Shown here piece by piece: positions 25,411 to 33,262 of a stretch of DNA of 64,000 nucleotides. Source of the stretch: Hymenobacter elongatus. GTDB taxonomy: Bacteria; Bacteroidota; Bacteroidia; Cytophagales; Hymenobacteraceae. Within the stretch, counting starts at the first letter, position 1; every line of letters begins with the position of its first letter. The translations under genes were made by a program, and so were the position numbers. Location: assembly GCF_004745955.1 (NCBI RefSeq), contig NZ_SRLD01000001.1, forward strand, positions 62,001 through 126,000, in the 5' to 3' direction. The notes beneath the pieces were generated by a model. That model was given only the letters and a program-made list of their open reading frames with translations. It made no database searches and was not told where the DNA came from.

Positions 25411-26238
25411 CTAGAGCTGAATGATAAGCGTGCGGCCCCGGCGCGTCCACATGCCCTGGGCTGCGCCCACGCCATCGTCGTCGTGGCCGTATACATTCTG
25501 GCCGAAGCCGTTGCCGTTGGCCCCAAAGTCGGGCTCACTGCCGTTGGCTTCCTGCGGCGCGTAGCCATTGCCGGCATAGCCCCGTGGGGCTGCTCCATAA
25601 CCGCCGCCGCGCTGGCCGCCGCGCCGCCGCAAGAGCCCTGGTGCGTGCTGGCGGGCGGCTTGCCCAACGGCGTTGCGCAGCAGCATGCGCGGCGCTATTC
25701 CCGGCTGCCGACGCTGCATACTGGCTGCCCGGCTCGCGGCCGAGTTAGCAAAGCGCACGTAGGCGCGGGCCATTTCAAACTCCTGATCCTCGGGGCTCAG
25801 GCCTTCCAGCTCCAGCTCAAACAGGTTGCTGGCGGCTGAGCCCAGCTTATTGCCTATCATGCCACCCAGGGGCCCGCCGACTAACGAGCCCAACGCGCCG
25901 CCGGCAATAGGCAGCGCTTTTTTAGCCACGGTTTTAAGAATATTCCCCAGTCCCCGCCCGACAGATGAGCGGGCAAACCCGCCGATGGCCTTGCCGGCCC
26001 CTTTGATGAGCTTGCCCAGAAACATGTTCAGCTCTTGCTCATTGCTGACTTCGAGCAGCTCGTGAGCCAGCTCCATTTCCTGGGTTTCGTTGAGCTCCTG
26101 CTCGCCGTTCATTTCGAAGGTTTCGCCGTTCAGCTCACCCATAAATTCGGGGTTGAACTCGTACGTTTCGTTGGAGCCGTACTCCTGCTCCTGGCCGAGA
26201 CTGGCCTCAAATTCCTGCGCAAATTCGTTGTTATACAT
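25411..26238 (-). CDS. Glu-rich/glycine-zipper protein B (cluster gene 2)
   Basis: 275 residues. An acidic N-terminus rich in Glu, Phe and Tyr (residues 1-57) leads to AHELLEVSNEQELNMFLGKL (58-77), a basic glycine-zipper stretch (KKALPIAGGALGSLVGGPLG around 106-125, then GMIGNKLG), and FELELEGLSPEDQEFEMARA with YVRFA (140-164). A disordered Gly/Arg tail follows, ending WTRRGRTLIIQL. It is a paralogue of the next gene upstream, with the same block order. The zipper suggests membrane insertion or oligomerisation. The stop codon abuts the metalloprotease start. Confidence 0.72.
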   Translation of the reverse strand: MYNNEFAQEFEASLGQEQEYGSNETYEFNPEFMGELNGETFEMNGEQELNETQEMELAHELLEVSNEQELNMFLGKLIKGAGKAIGGFARSSVGRGLGNILKTVAKKALPIAGGALGSLVGGPLGGMIGNKLGSAASNLFELELEGLSPEDQEFEMARAYVRFANSAASRAASMQRRQPGIAPRMLLRNAVGQAARQHAPGLLRRRGGQRGGGYGAAPRGYAGNGYAPQEANGSEPDFGANGNGFGQNVYGHDDDGVGAAQGMWTRRGRTLIIQL

Positions 26239-26304
26239 GGCTGTGAGATGAGTAGAGGATGGAGAATACTAAGAAAAGAGCCCCGCTCAACGGCGGCCCA
26301 CCCC

Positions 26305-27246
26305 TCAGGCGTTGCGCAGCACAATGGCGTTGCCGCGCCGTATCCAGGTGCCGCTGGTAGGGCGCGGCCGACCATTCGGGCCGGCACCCGCAGGACTGGC
26401 GGCCACGCGCGCACGTCCGTTGGCGCTGCCAGCGGCAGCCGGCTTGGCACCCTGCGTCAGCAAGCCGGGCGCAAGCTTGGGCACGGAGGCACTGAGCACC
26501 TGCTGGCCCAGCTCACCCAGGCTCAGGCCGGGATTCTGCCGCACGGCCTGCTGGGCCCGGCGGGTGACGTCGGTGGCGAAGCGAACGTAGGAGCGCGCTA
26601 TTTCCAGCTCCTGATTTTCGGGGCTCAGGGTTTCCAGCTCCAGGTTGAAGATGCGCTGGGCATTGTCGGCCACCCAGTTGCCGGCCTGGGTGCCGGCCCA
26701 GCCGCCCGCTTTCTGCCCAGCCCAGCTGCCCGCCTTCTGGCCCGCCCAGTTGCCGAGCTTGGCACCAGTGGCTCCAAAGCGCCCCCCCAAAGCCGAGCCC
26801 ACCTTTCCTCCGACGGAGCCGCCGGCCTGGCCACCGTACTGACTGGCCAGCTGCGGCAGGGTTTTCTTACCAAAGTTGACCAAGTACTGCCCCACGCTGC
26901 GGCCCGCCGGTGAGCCGACGAAGCGCGAAGCCGCCCCACCCACGGCTCCCGCCGCCCGGCTCATCAGGCCGCCCAGAAACTGGTTCAGCTCCTGCTCATT
27001 GCTGACTTCGAGCAGCTGGTAGGCCATTTCCAGCTCCAGGTTTTCGCCCTGGCTGGCTTCGAATTCCTGGCTGTACTCCTGCCCGAATTCGCCGCTGTAT
27101 TCCTGGCCGAACTCCTGGCCGAATTCCATTTCCTGGCCGTACTCGCCTTGAGCGCTGTATTCGTAGCCATTTTCGTATTCCCCGGTCAGCAGCGGGCCAG
27201 ATTCCAGCTCCTGCAAAGTTCGATCGATGTTGTGCATGACTGACAA
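26305..27246 (-). CDS. Glu-rich/glycine-zipper protein A (cluster gene 1)
   Basis: 313 residues. After a short start come repeats of the type GQEFGQEYSGEFGQEYSQEF (about residues 38-62), then YQLLEVSNEQELNQFLGGLM (76-95), a long Gly/Ala region with tandem WAGQKAG units (167-191), and FNLELETLSPENQELEIARS with YVRFA (200-224). The C-terminus, TWIRRGNAIVLRN, matches the last residues of protein B. It is the first gene of the cluster, 66 bases ahead of B. The paralogy shows duplication inside the cluster with divergence of the linker regions. Confidence 0.72.
   Translation of the reverse strand: MSVMHNIDRTLQELESGPLLTGEYENGYEYSAQGEYGQEMEFGQEFGQEYSGEFGQEYSQEFEASQGENLELEMAYQLLEVSNEQELNQFLGGLMSRAAGAVGGAASRFVGSPAGRSVGQYLVNFGKKTLPQLASQYGGQAGGSVGGKVGSALGGRFGATGAKLGNWAGQKAGSWAGQKAGGWAGTQAGNWVADNAQRIFNLELETLSPENQELEIARSYVRFATDVTRRAQQAVRQNPGLSLGELGQQVLSASVPKLAPGLLTQGAKPAAAGSANGRARVAASPAGAGPNGRPRPTSGTWIRRGNAIVLRNA
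27056..27150 (-). repeat. Short tandem repeats coding for the acidic N-terminus of protein A
   Basis: Units built on CCTGGCCGAATTC and CCTGGCTGTACTC (plus strand) recur every 15 to 18 bases and encode the EFGQEY repeats. Such a tract can change length by slippage. Confidence 0.65.
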
Positions 27247-27468
27247 GTAGTTAGGATGAGAGAAGTATCGACCTCTTAGTATCCAAACCCGGTGCCAGCC
27301 TATTCGAAGCCGTTTCCAGCCCGCTGGGGCCAGTGCCGCCGAAACGGGTTTCGCGAAGCCGGAAATCGGACGGACTTTAGCGAAAAGAATTTCGCCGAAG
27401 CCCAGCGTGCCGTCCTGTGCCGTAGAGGTACTTGGAGCGGGTTTGGGATTTTACTTTTTGTGTCCTGC

Positions 27469-27726
27469 TCATCTGGCGTCCGCTTGTCGAAGCATCTCTA
27501 CCGCAATGCTAAATGGCGTTGTTCCCGAACACAGAGAAAGTGGATTTGGCCGTCATGCTTAGCCTGTCGAAGCATCTCTACCGCTAAACTAACCTGATTA
27601 CTTTGGCGGTAGAGATGCTTCGACAGGCTCAGCATGACGTTCTTTTTTTATGTCATTTCTAGTTCAGGAACAAGTCTAATGATTACTAGCCCGGTAGAAA
27701 TGCTTCGACAAGCGGACGCCAGATGA
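27469..27726. repeat. Outer inverted repeat enclosing another palindrome
   Basis: A 35-base arm (27469-27503; TCATCTGGCGTCCGCTTGTC then GAAGCATCTCTACCG) is inverted at 27692-27726 with one change. The family 1 palindrome 27551-27639 lies between the arms, so one copy seems to have inserted in another. Confidence 0.85.
27551..27639. repeat. REP-like palindrome, family 1, 34-base arms
   Basis: 27551-27584 is inverted at 27606-27639 with a single mismatch (CTTAGC against CTGAGC) around a 21-base loop. TTCTTTTTTTATG follows, which could end transcripts from the left. Confidence 0.9.
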
Positions 27727-27874
27727 AGCAAGACGCAAACGGGGTTTTTACCAATTCCCAAACACGCTCTTAGTCTCGGCAGTCGCGCCGTCGCCCGGTT
27801 TTCAGTTGGAAAAATGTGCGGGTATTCAGACGCATATTTGCGTTTCTCCAGACCTCTCTCATCTACTTCACGCT

Positions 27875-28822
27875 ATGCCCTCAGCCCCGCCTTTCACTAT
27901 TCTTGTTCATGGCGGCTCGGGCCGACTCTATCCCGAGCCCATGCCGGCGGCTAAAGCAGCGGCGTATTCGGCTAAGCTCACCGAAGCAGCTCAGGCCGGC
28001 TACGCGCTTCTCGAGCAAGGCGGTAGCAGCGTGGCAGCCGTGGAAGCCAGCCTCCGTATTCTGGAAGACTCTCCCCTGTTCAATGCCGGGCGGGGCGCGG
28101 TATTCTCCCACGACGAAGTGAACGAGCTGGATGCCTCTGTTATGGACGGGGCCACGCTCCGGGCCGGCGCGGTAGCCGGCGTCCGGACCGTGCGCAACCC
28201 GATTTCGGCGGCCCGTGCCGTCATGGAGCAGTCGGCTCACGTGCTGCTGACCGGCAGCGGGGCCGACGCCTTCGCGGCGCAGGCCGGCCTGGAAATCGTG
28301 GACCCCAGCTGGTTTCGGATTGAGGAACGCTGGGAACAGATCCAACGGGTGAAACAAGCCGAACGACAGCGGGCAGCGGAGCAGCCCGGCCCGCCGCCCG
28401 CCAAATACGGCACCGTGGGCGCGGTGGCCCTCGACAAAGCTGGCAACCTAGCGGCGGGCACCTCCACCGGCGGCATGCTCAACAAGAAGTTCGGCCGCGT
28501 CGGCGACTCGCCCCTTATCGGGGCCGGCACGTATGCCAACCACTGCTGCGCGGTATCGGGCACCGGCCACGGCGAGTTTTTCATCCGCCACGCCGTGGCC
28601 CACGACATTGCCGCGCTGGTCGAATATAAAGGGCTGCCGGTGGCAGAAGCCGCCGCGCTGGTGATGCAGAAAGTAGCCGCAGCCGGCGGAGTAGGCGGCG
28701 TAATTGCCCTCGATGCCCAGGGAAATATAGCCATGCCCCACAGCACGGAAGGCTTGTTCTGGGCGTATCGAAAAGCGGATGGCCAAACGCAGGTGAACGT
28801 CTGCCACATGATTATCGAGTAG
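27875..28822 (+). CDS. Isoaspartyl peptidase / type III L-asparaginase
   Basis: 315 residues from the ATG at 27875 (MPSAPPFTILVHGGSG). It is an Ntn-hydrolase proenzyme that cleaves itself before the nucleophile Thr180 (KYGT|VGAVALD, the position expected from E. coli IaaA). GTSTGGMLNKKFGRVGDSPLIGAGTYA is a family signature, given here in two halves (GTSTGGMLNKKFGRVGDSP and LIGAGTYA). It would remove beta-aspartyl residues from peptides. There is no signal peptide, so it is cytoplasmic. It converges with the HAD gene, with a 4-base gap between the stops. Confidence 0.93.
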   Translation: MPSAPPFTILVHGGSGRLYPEPMPAAKAAAYSAKLTEAAQAGYALLEQGGSSVAAVEASLRILEDSPLFNAGRGAVFSHDEVNELDASVMDGATLRAGAVAGVRTVRNPISAARAVMEQSAHVLLTGSGADAFAAQAGLEIVDPSWFRIEERWEQIQRVKQAERQRAAEQPGPPPAKYGTVGAVALDKAGNLAAGTSTGGMLNKKFGRVGDSPLIGAGTYANHCCAVSGTGHGEFFIRHAVAHDIAALVEYKGLPVAEAAALVMQKVAAAGGVGGVIALDAQGNIAMPHSTEGLFWAYRKADGQTQVNVCHMIIE

Positions 28823-28826
28823 CAGC

Positions 28827-29522
28827 TTACTGCGCCACCAGCTGCGCCACGCCGGCGCGCAGGGCCGGAATATCCAGCAACCGGCTCACGGTATGCGTAG
28901 GCCGCAGCGCCCGGCACTGGTCGTCGTCGCCGAAGCCGAAGGAGACCCAGCAGGAATCGATGCCGCTATTGCGGGCAAACTCCAGGTCGGCGGGCGTATC
29001 ACCTACCATCAGGATTCGGTGAGCGGGTACCTGCGGAAACCGGGGCTGCACCACGGCGTGGAATACCATGGGGTCGGGCTTTTTGGCTAGCTGCTTTTCC
29101 GGCAGGCTGCCGTCGCCGATAACCAGGGCTACGAAGGGCCGCAAGCCGAGTTGCGTCAGCGAGGCTTCGAGCACGGCCGCGCCTTTGTTGCTCAGCACCG
29201 CAATGAGAGTGCCCTGCGCGGCAAGCTGGCGAAACAGGGCCAGGGCCCCGGGAAACGGCATCACCAGCGCCTCGGCTTCGTGGACGTAGATACTGCGGTA
29301 GGTAATGACCCACTCGGCTACTTCGGCCGTCGGGCGCTCGGGCAATAGTTCCTGCAGCATATCGCCCAGCACCAGGCCCCGGTTTATCATCGTCTGCAGC
29401 ACCTCGGGCGCGGGGCGCGGCACCTGGTAGTGGTCGAAGGTGCGCTCGAAGCTGTAGGTAATGGCGCGGCGCGTGTCGCAGAGCGTACCGTCGTAATCGA
29501 AGAGAAACAGGGAATACGGCAT
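28827..29522 (-). CDS. HAD-superfamily hydrolase, phosphoglycolate-phosphatase-like
   Basis: 231 residues. Motif I is D9-Y-D11-G-T (FLFDYDGTLCDT), motif II IAVLSNKGA, motif III the Lys in KKPDPMVF, and motif IV MVGDTPADLEFA. The cap is of the helical C1 type, as in phosphoglycolate and pyrophosphate phosphatases. The exact substrate is not predictable from sequence. Confidence 0.9.
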   Translation of the reverse strand: MPYSLFLFDYDGTLCDTRRAITYSFERTFDHYQVPRPAPEVLQTMINRGLVLGDMLQELLPERPTAEVAEWVITYRSIYVHEAEALVMPFPGALALFRQLAAQGTLIAVLSNKGAAVLEASLTQLGLRPFVALVIGDGSLPEKQLAKKPDPMVFHAVVQPRFPQVPAHRILMVGDTPADLEFARNSGIDSCWVSFGFGDDDQCRALRPTHTVSRLLDIPALRAGVAQLVAQ

Positions 29523-29683
29523 GAAGCTGGGCTACGGGTAAAAGCTTCGTAAGCTACGACGAGCGGGCGGATTGCGGGCTGTGAACACAATTACTTCACT
29601 GAACCTGGCTTACGCTACCTTGCTGCCTTGATAGGTACTTGGCCTCGCAAGCTCATATCACTTACACCGCGACATACTGAATC

Positions 29684-29833
29684 TTGCAGGAAAGTGTACG
29701 ACTAAGACAGCATTATTTTGCGCTGGAGGGCTCCGATAATTGGAGCGTACCTGCTTTTAAAACCTCGGAAAAGTGGAAGGCGGTACTGGCGTTGGCTGAC
29801 CATATACGTAAGCTGAATCTACCGCAGCAGTAA
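29684..29833 (+). pseudogene. Possible remnant or very small gene
   Basis: A stop-free frame of 50 codons with a TTG as the only likely start. It reads like ordinary protein (HYFALEGSDNWSVPAF, TSEKWKAVLALADHIRKLNL) and is followed after 6 bases by a hairpin. No family recognised; it may be the 3' end of a lost gene. Confidence 0.3.
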
Positions 29834-29839
29834 ACACAA

Positions 29840-29871
29840 CAGCGGCGGGCCTCCGAAGAAACCCGCCGCTG
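29840..29871 (+). terminator. Hairpin after the possible remnant
   Basis: CAGCGGCGGG (29840-29849) pairs with CCCGCCGCTG (29862-29871) across a 12-base loop. No strong T tail. Confidence 0.5.
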
Positions 29872-29910
29872 CGAATGTGTCTGTTTAGAAAGTTGCCTGA
29901 AATAATCTAA

Positions 29911-29943
29911 AACGTCATGTCTCCCTGTGGTCGACATGACGTT
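29911..29943. terminator. Hairpin downstream of porX
   Basis: AACGTCATGTC (29911-29921) pairs with GACATGACGTT (29933-29943), flanked by AAA and TTTT, so it can act in both directions. It lies 28 bases beyond the porX stop. Confidence 0.65.
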
Positions 29944-29971
29944 CTGTTTTACTAAAAATCCTACTCCCGCC

Positions 29972-31537
29972 CTACGCCTTCGAGGTGAGCGTGATGAACG
30001 GGATAATCACCTCTTCGAGCGAGATGCCACCGTGCTGGAACGTGTCCTTGTAGTAGTTCACGTAGTAATTGTAGTTGTTGGGGTAGGCGAAGAAATAGTC
30101 GCCGAGCGTAAATACATACGCGGTGCTCACGTTTTCGCGGGGCAGGAAAATGCGCTCCGGCTTGCGCACCACGTACACGTCCTTGTCGGTGAAGCCCAGG
30201 TTTTTGCCGTGCTTGTAGCGCAGGTTGGTGTTGGTGTTCCGGTCGCCCACGATTTTGAAGGGGCGCTTCACCCGAATCGTGCCGTGGTCGGTGGTGATGA
30301 TGAGCTTGCCCTTTTTCTCGGCAATGGTCTGCAGCATCTCATACAAGGGCGAGTGCAGAAACCACGAGCGGGTGATAGAGCGGTACGCCGACTCATCGGC
30401 GGCCAGCTCCCGAATCATGGCCATGTCGGTGCGGGCGTGCGAGAGCATATCCACGAAGTTGTAGACGATGACGTTGCACTTATAATTGTTGTGCAGGTTG
30501 CTCATCTTGCCCAGCAAGTCTTTGCCGGCCTGCAGGTTGGTCACCTTGTGGTAGCTGAACTTGTGCTTCTGGTTGGCCTTCTGGAACATAATTTCCATGA
30601 ACTCCGCCTCGTTCAGGTTCTTGCCCTCGTCGTCGTCGTCCGTCACCCACAGGTTGGGGTACTTCTTCTGGATGTCGCCGGGCATCATGCCCGAAAAAAT
30701 GGCATTGCGGGCGTAGGCCGTGGTAGTGGGCAAGATGGAGTAGTACATTTCCTCCTGGTCCACGGTAAAGAGCTCGGCAATAATGGGCTCCAGAATCTTC
30801 CACTGGTCGTAGCGCAGGTTGTCAATCAGCAGGAAGTAGACGGGCGTGTCGCCGGTTTCCTTCAGCAGCGGAAACACGCGCTTCTGAAACAGCTCGTGCG
30901 ACATCATGGGCGCGTCGTCGGCCTCGTTGTTCACCCACTCCTCGTAGTTCTCCATAATGAACTTACAGAAGTAGTTGTTGGCCTCGTCCTTCTGCATGTT
31001 GAAGACTTCGGCCATGCTCTTGCCTTCTGTCTCATCGATTTCCAGCTCCCAGTACACAAGCTTCTTGTACACATCGGCCCACTCGCTCGGGCTCAGCCGG
31101 TCGCCGAGCTGCATGCCGAGCTGGCGGAAGTCGCGCTGGTAGCTGCTGTTGGTTTTCTCTGAAATCAGGCGCTTGTTGTCCAGCACCTTTTTCACGGAAA
31201 GCAGAATCTGGTTCGGGTTAACGGGCTTGATGAGGTAATCGGCAATCTTGGAGCCGATGGCGTCCTCCATGATGTGCTCCTCCTCACTCTTGGTAATCAT
31301 GATGACGGGCAGCGTGGGCTTCACGGCCTTGATTTCCGTCAGGGTTTCCAGGCCGGTGAGGCCGGGCATGTTCTCGTCCAGGAACACAATATCGAAGTTC
31401 TGCTCCTGCACCTGCTCAATGGCATCGGCCCCGGAGTTGACCCCGGTTACGTCGTAGCCTTTTTCGGTCAGGAAGAGAATATGGGGTTTCAGGAGGTCGA
31501 TTTCGTCGTCGGCCCAGAGAATGGAGTACCGTTGCAT
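29972..31537 (-). CDS. porX: PorX-type response regulator with a PglZ (alkaline-phosphatase-fold) effector domain
   Basis: 521 residues from the ATG at 31537 (MQRYSILWADDEIDLLKPH). The receiver domain has Asp54 (IVFLDENMP) as phosphoacceptor and Lys in LIKPVNP. A linker leads to a PglZ domain: VYFLLIDNLRYDQW, the nucleophile region ILPTTTAYARNAIFSG, and ITTDHGTIRVKRP. In Porphyromonas and Flavobacterium, PorX regulates type IX secretion together with PorY and acts as a phosphodiesterase on cyclic oligonucleotides. No PorY is adjacent, which is usual. The frame extends upstream to 31627 without family sequence. Confidence 0.93.
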   Translation of the reverse strand: MQRYSILWADDEIDLLKPHILFLTEKGYDVTGVNSGADAIEQVQEQNFDIVFLDENMPGLTGLETLTEIKAVKPTLPVIMITKSEEEHIMEDAIGSKIADYLIKPVNPNQILLSVKKVLDNKRLISEKTNSSYQRDFRQLGMQLGDRLSPSEWADVYKKLVYWELEIDETEGKSMAEVFNMQKDEANNYFCKFIMENYEEWVNNEADDAPMMSHELFQKRVFPLLKETGDTPVYFLLIDNLRYDQWKILEPIIAELFTVDQEEMYYSILPTTTAYARNAIFSGMMPGDIQKKYPNLWVTDDDDEGKNLNEAEFMEIMFQKANQKHKFSYHKVTNLQAGKDLLGKMSNLHNNYKCNVIVYNFVDMLSHARTDMAMIRELAADESAYRSITRSWFLHSPLYEMLQTIAEKKGKLIITTDHGTIRVKRPFKIVGDRNTNTNLRYKHGKNLGFTDKDVYVVRKPERIFLPRENVSTAYVFTLGDYFFAYPNNYNYYVNYYKDTFQHGGISLEEVIIPFITLTSKA

Positions 31538-31895
31538 ATGGGGATTTTGGGGACTTAAAAAGATAGCGCCAAGCGCTGAGCCAGGCGGTTCAACGAAGCA
31601 GCACTCGGCTATAGCCGCTGCCGTCACCGAGTGGACTCCAAAGAGTCCTGGTGGCGCAAGCAGGTTGCAACTGGCGTTTCGTAAGTAGCTTTACTCCCAA
31701 TCCCTGGTTTTTGGTTCTGAAAAATTACGGCAATCCGATATTCGGCCGCCTAACTCCGCCGTAAAGAAGCCGAAAAATGTTGGTTTGAGTTCCGTTTGTG
31801 CGTTTCACGAAGTGCTGCTTCGCGCTTTTGCACCCTATACTATCCTCCCATTCAACGACTCACGAAGTACAGCTTCGCGGTATAGCCTCGCTCCT
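31538..31895. other. Spacer between porX and the HD gene with small palindromic repeats
   Basis: TCACGAAGTGCTGCTTCGCG (31805-31824) and TCACGAAGTACAGCTTCGCG (31860-31879) are near-copies 55 bases apart; each is itself a short palindrome. A related inverse copy lies at 31591-31608. TATCTTTT on the minus strand near 31566 may be the porX -7 element. No gene is seen. Confidence 0.55.
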
Positions 31896-33128
31896 TTGAA
31901 CAAAAAGAAAATCTTCAACGACCCGGTGTACGGCTTCGTCACGGTGCCCACCGAGTTGCTGTTCGACCTGATTGAGCACCCTTACTTTCAGCGCCTGCGC
32001 CGCATTCAGCAGCTCGGCCTCACCGGTTTCGTATATCCCGGGGCTCTGCACACGCGTTTCCACCACGCCCTGGGTGCCATGCACCTCATGACGCTGGCCC
32101 TGCGCACGCTCAAGGACAAAGGCGTCAAGATTTCGGCCAAAGAAGGCGAAGCGGCCCTGATTGCCATCCTGCTCCACGACATTGGCCACGGCCCGCTCTC
32201 CCACGCCCTGGAAACGGCCATTTTTCACGAAGTGCCCCACGAGCAGCTCAGCCTGTACCTGATGCAGAAGCTCAACGCCGAGCACGTCGGCCTGCTCGAT
32301 CTGGCCATCCGCATCTTTCAGGGCAGCTACGAGCGGCCGTTTTTCCACCAGCTCGTGAGCAGCCAGCTCGATATGGATCGGCTCGACTACCTCAACCGTG
32401 ACTCCTTCTACACCGGCGTGCAGGAAGGCCGCCCCGGTGCCGACCGCCTCATTAAGATGCTCACGGTGGTGGACGAAAAGCTGGTGCTGGAGGAAAAAGC
32501 CGTGTACAGCATCGAGAACTTTCTGGTGAGCCGCCGCCTGATGTACTGGCAGGTATACTTGCACAAAACCGTGACCAGCGCCGAGCAGATGATTATCCGC
32601 ATCGTGCAGCGGGCCCGCGACCTGGTGCGCTCCGGCCACGAGGTGCCCGCCTCCCCCGATCTGCACTTCTTCCTCTCCAAACCCGTCAGCATCCTCGATT
32701 TCGAGCAGGATGACACCATTCTGCAGCGCTTCGTGCAGCTCGACGATTCCGACGTGTGGAGCGCCGTGAAAATGTGGGCCACCAACCCCGACAAAGTACT
32801 CAGCTACATGTCGCGCAGCATCCTGGACCGTAAGCTGTTCAAGATCATCCTCCAAACCGACCCGTTCGACGACGACTTGGGCCTGGGCATTATCGAATTG
32901 ATTGCCGAGAAGTTCGACCTCTCTCCCCAGGACGCCAGCCAGCTCATGCTTTCGGGCCGCATCAGCAACAATGCCTACGATGCCGACGGCAAAGACACGA
33001 TTGACGTGCTGACCAAGGGCGGCCGGGTTATCAACGTGGCCGAAGCCTCCGACCTGCCCAATATCCGGGCTCTGGGCCAGCGCGTCGAGAAGCATTATAT
33101 CTGCTACCCCAAGGAAATTGCGAGCTAG
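31896..33128 (+). CDS. HD-domain phosphohydrolase
   Basis: 410 residues if the TTG at 31896 is the start; it gives the N-terminus NKKKIFNDPVYGFVTVPTEL usual for this family. No ATG is available, and the upstream in-frame sequence to 31785 is repeat-derived. HD residues are visible: FHHALG (His56/57), LLHDIGHGPLSH (His94, Asp95) and DMDRLDYLNRD. Related enzymes hydrolyse nucleotides such as dNTPs. In Bacteroidetes it often precedes lpxD, as here (134-base gap). Confidence 0.85.
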   Translation: MNKKKIFNDPVYGFVTVPTELLFDLIEHPYFQRLRRIQQLGLTGFVYPGALHTRFHHALGAMHLMTLALRTLKDKGVKISAKEGEAALIAILLHDIGHGPLSHALETAIFHEVPHEQLSLYLMQKLNAEHVGLLDLAIRIFQGSYERPFFHQLVSSQLDMDRLDYLNRDSFYTGVQEGRPGADRLIKMLTVVDEKLVLEEKAVYSIENFLVSRRLMYWQVYLHKTVTSAEQMIIRIVQRARDLVRSGHEVPASPDLHFFLSKPVSILDFEQDDTILQRFVQLDDSDVWSAVKMWATNPDKVLSYMSRSILDRKLFKIILQTDPFDDDLGLGIIELIAEKFDLSPQDASQLMLSGRISNNAYDADGKDTIDVLTKGGRVINVAEASDLPNIRALGQRVEKHYICYPKEIAS

Positions 33129-33250
33129 GACTATAAAAACGTCATTCCTCGACTTCGCTCGGAATGGCGTTCTACTTTTTCTAACTGATTCGCCAGCCAC
33201 GCTTTGGCTTGCCTTATTTCCCCTGGCATTACCAACAAGGGATATTTCTC

Positions 33251-33258
33251 TACTTTTG
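33251..33258 (+). promoter_or_regulatory. -7 element of the lpxD promoter
   Basis: TACTTTTG is a perfect TAnnTTTG. The lpxD ATG is at 33263, only 4 bases on, so transcription would start almost at the start codon. No clear -33 TTG is seen. Confidence 0.5.
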
Positions 33259-33262
33259 CGCA

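Larger units (their letters stand above)
27247..27874. other. Spacer of nested REP/MITE-like repeats
   Basis: No gene is supported. From about 27441 to 27773 it forms one large composite: outer ends GTTTGGGATTTT and CCAATTCCCAAACACGC, then the arm pair 27469/27726, then the palindrome 27551-27639. A degraded family 2 arm (AGACGCATATTTGCGTTTCT) lies at 27830-27849, next to the following start codon. Confidence 0.75.
29523..29971. other. Spacer with a possible gene remnant and two hairpins
   Basis: Between the HAD gene and porX only a short plus-strand frame (29684-29833), a hairpin at 29840-29871 and a second at 29911-29943 stand out. CTGTTTAGAAAGT at 29881 is a part copy of the family 3 repeat. 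Confidence 0.6.

Noticed and set aside
19596..27246. Contractile injection system or phage tail cluster
   Set aside because: No sheath, tube, baseplate or AAA+ loader gene is present; only accessory-type proteins are seen.
3088..27726. Repeated GAAGCATCTCTACCG units as a CRISPR array
   Set aside because: Copies are scattered palindromes with no regular spacers or cas genes.
29927..31162. 411-codon plus-strand frame opposite porX
   Set aside because: His/Val-rich shadow frame; PorX on the other strand is unmistakable.
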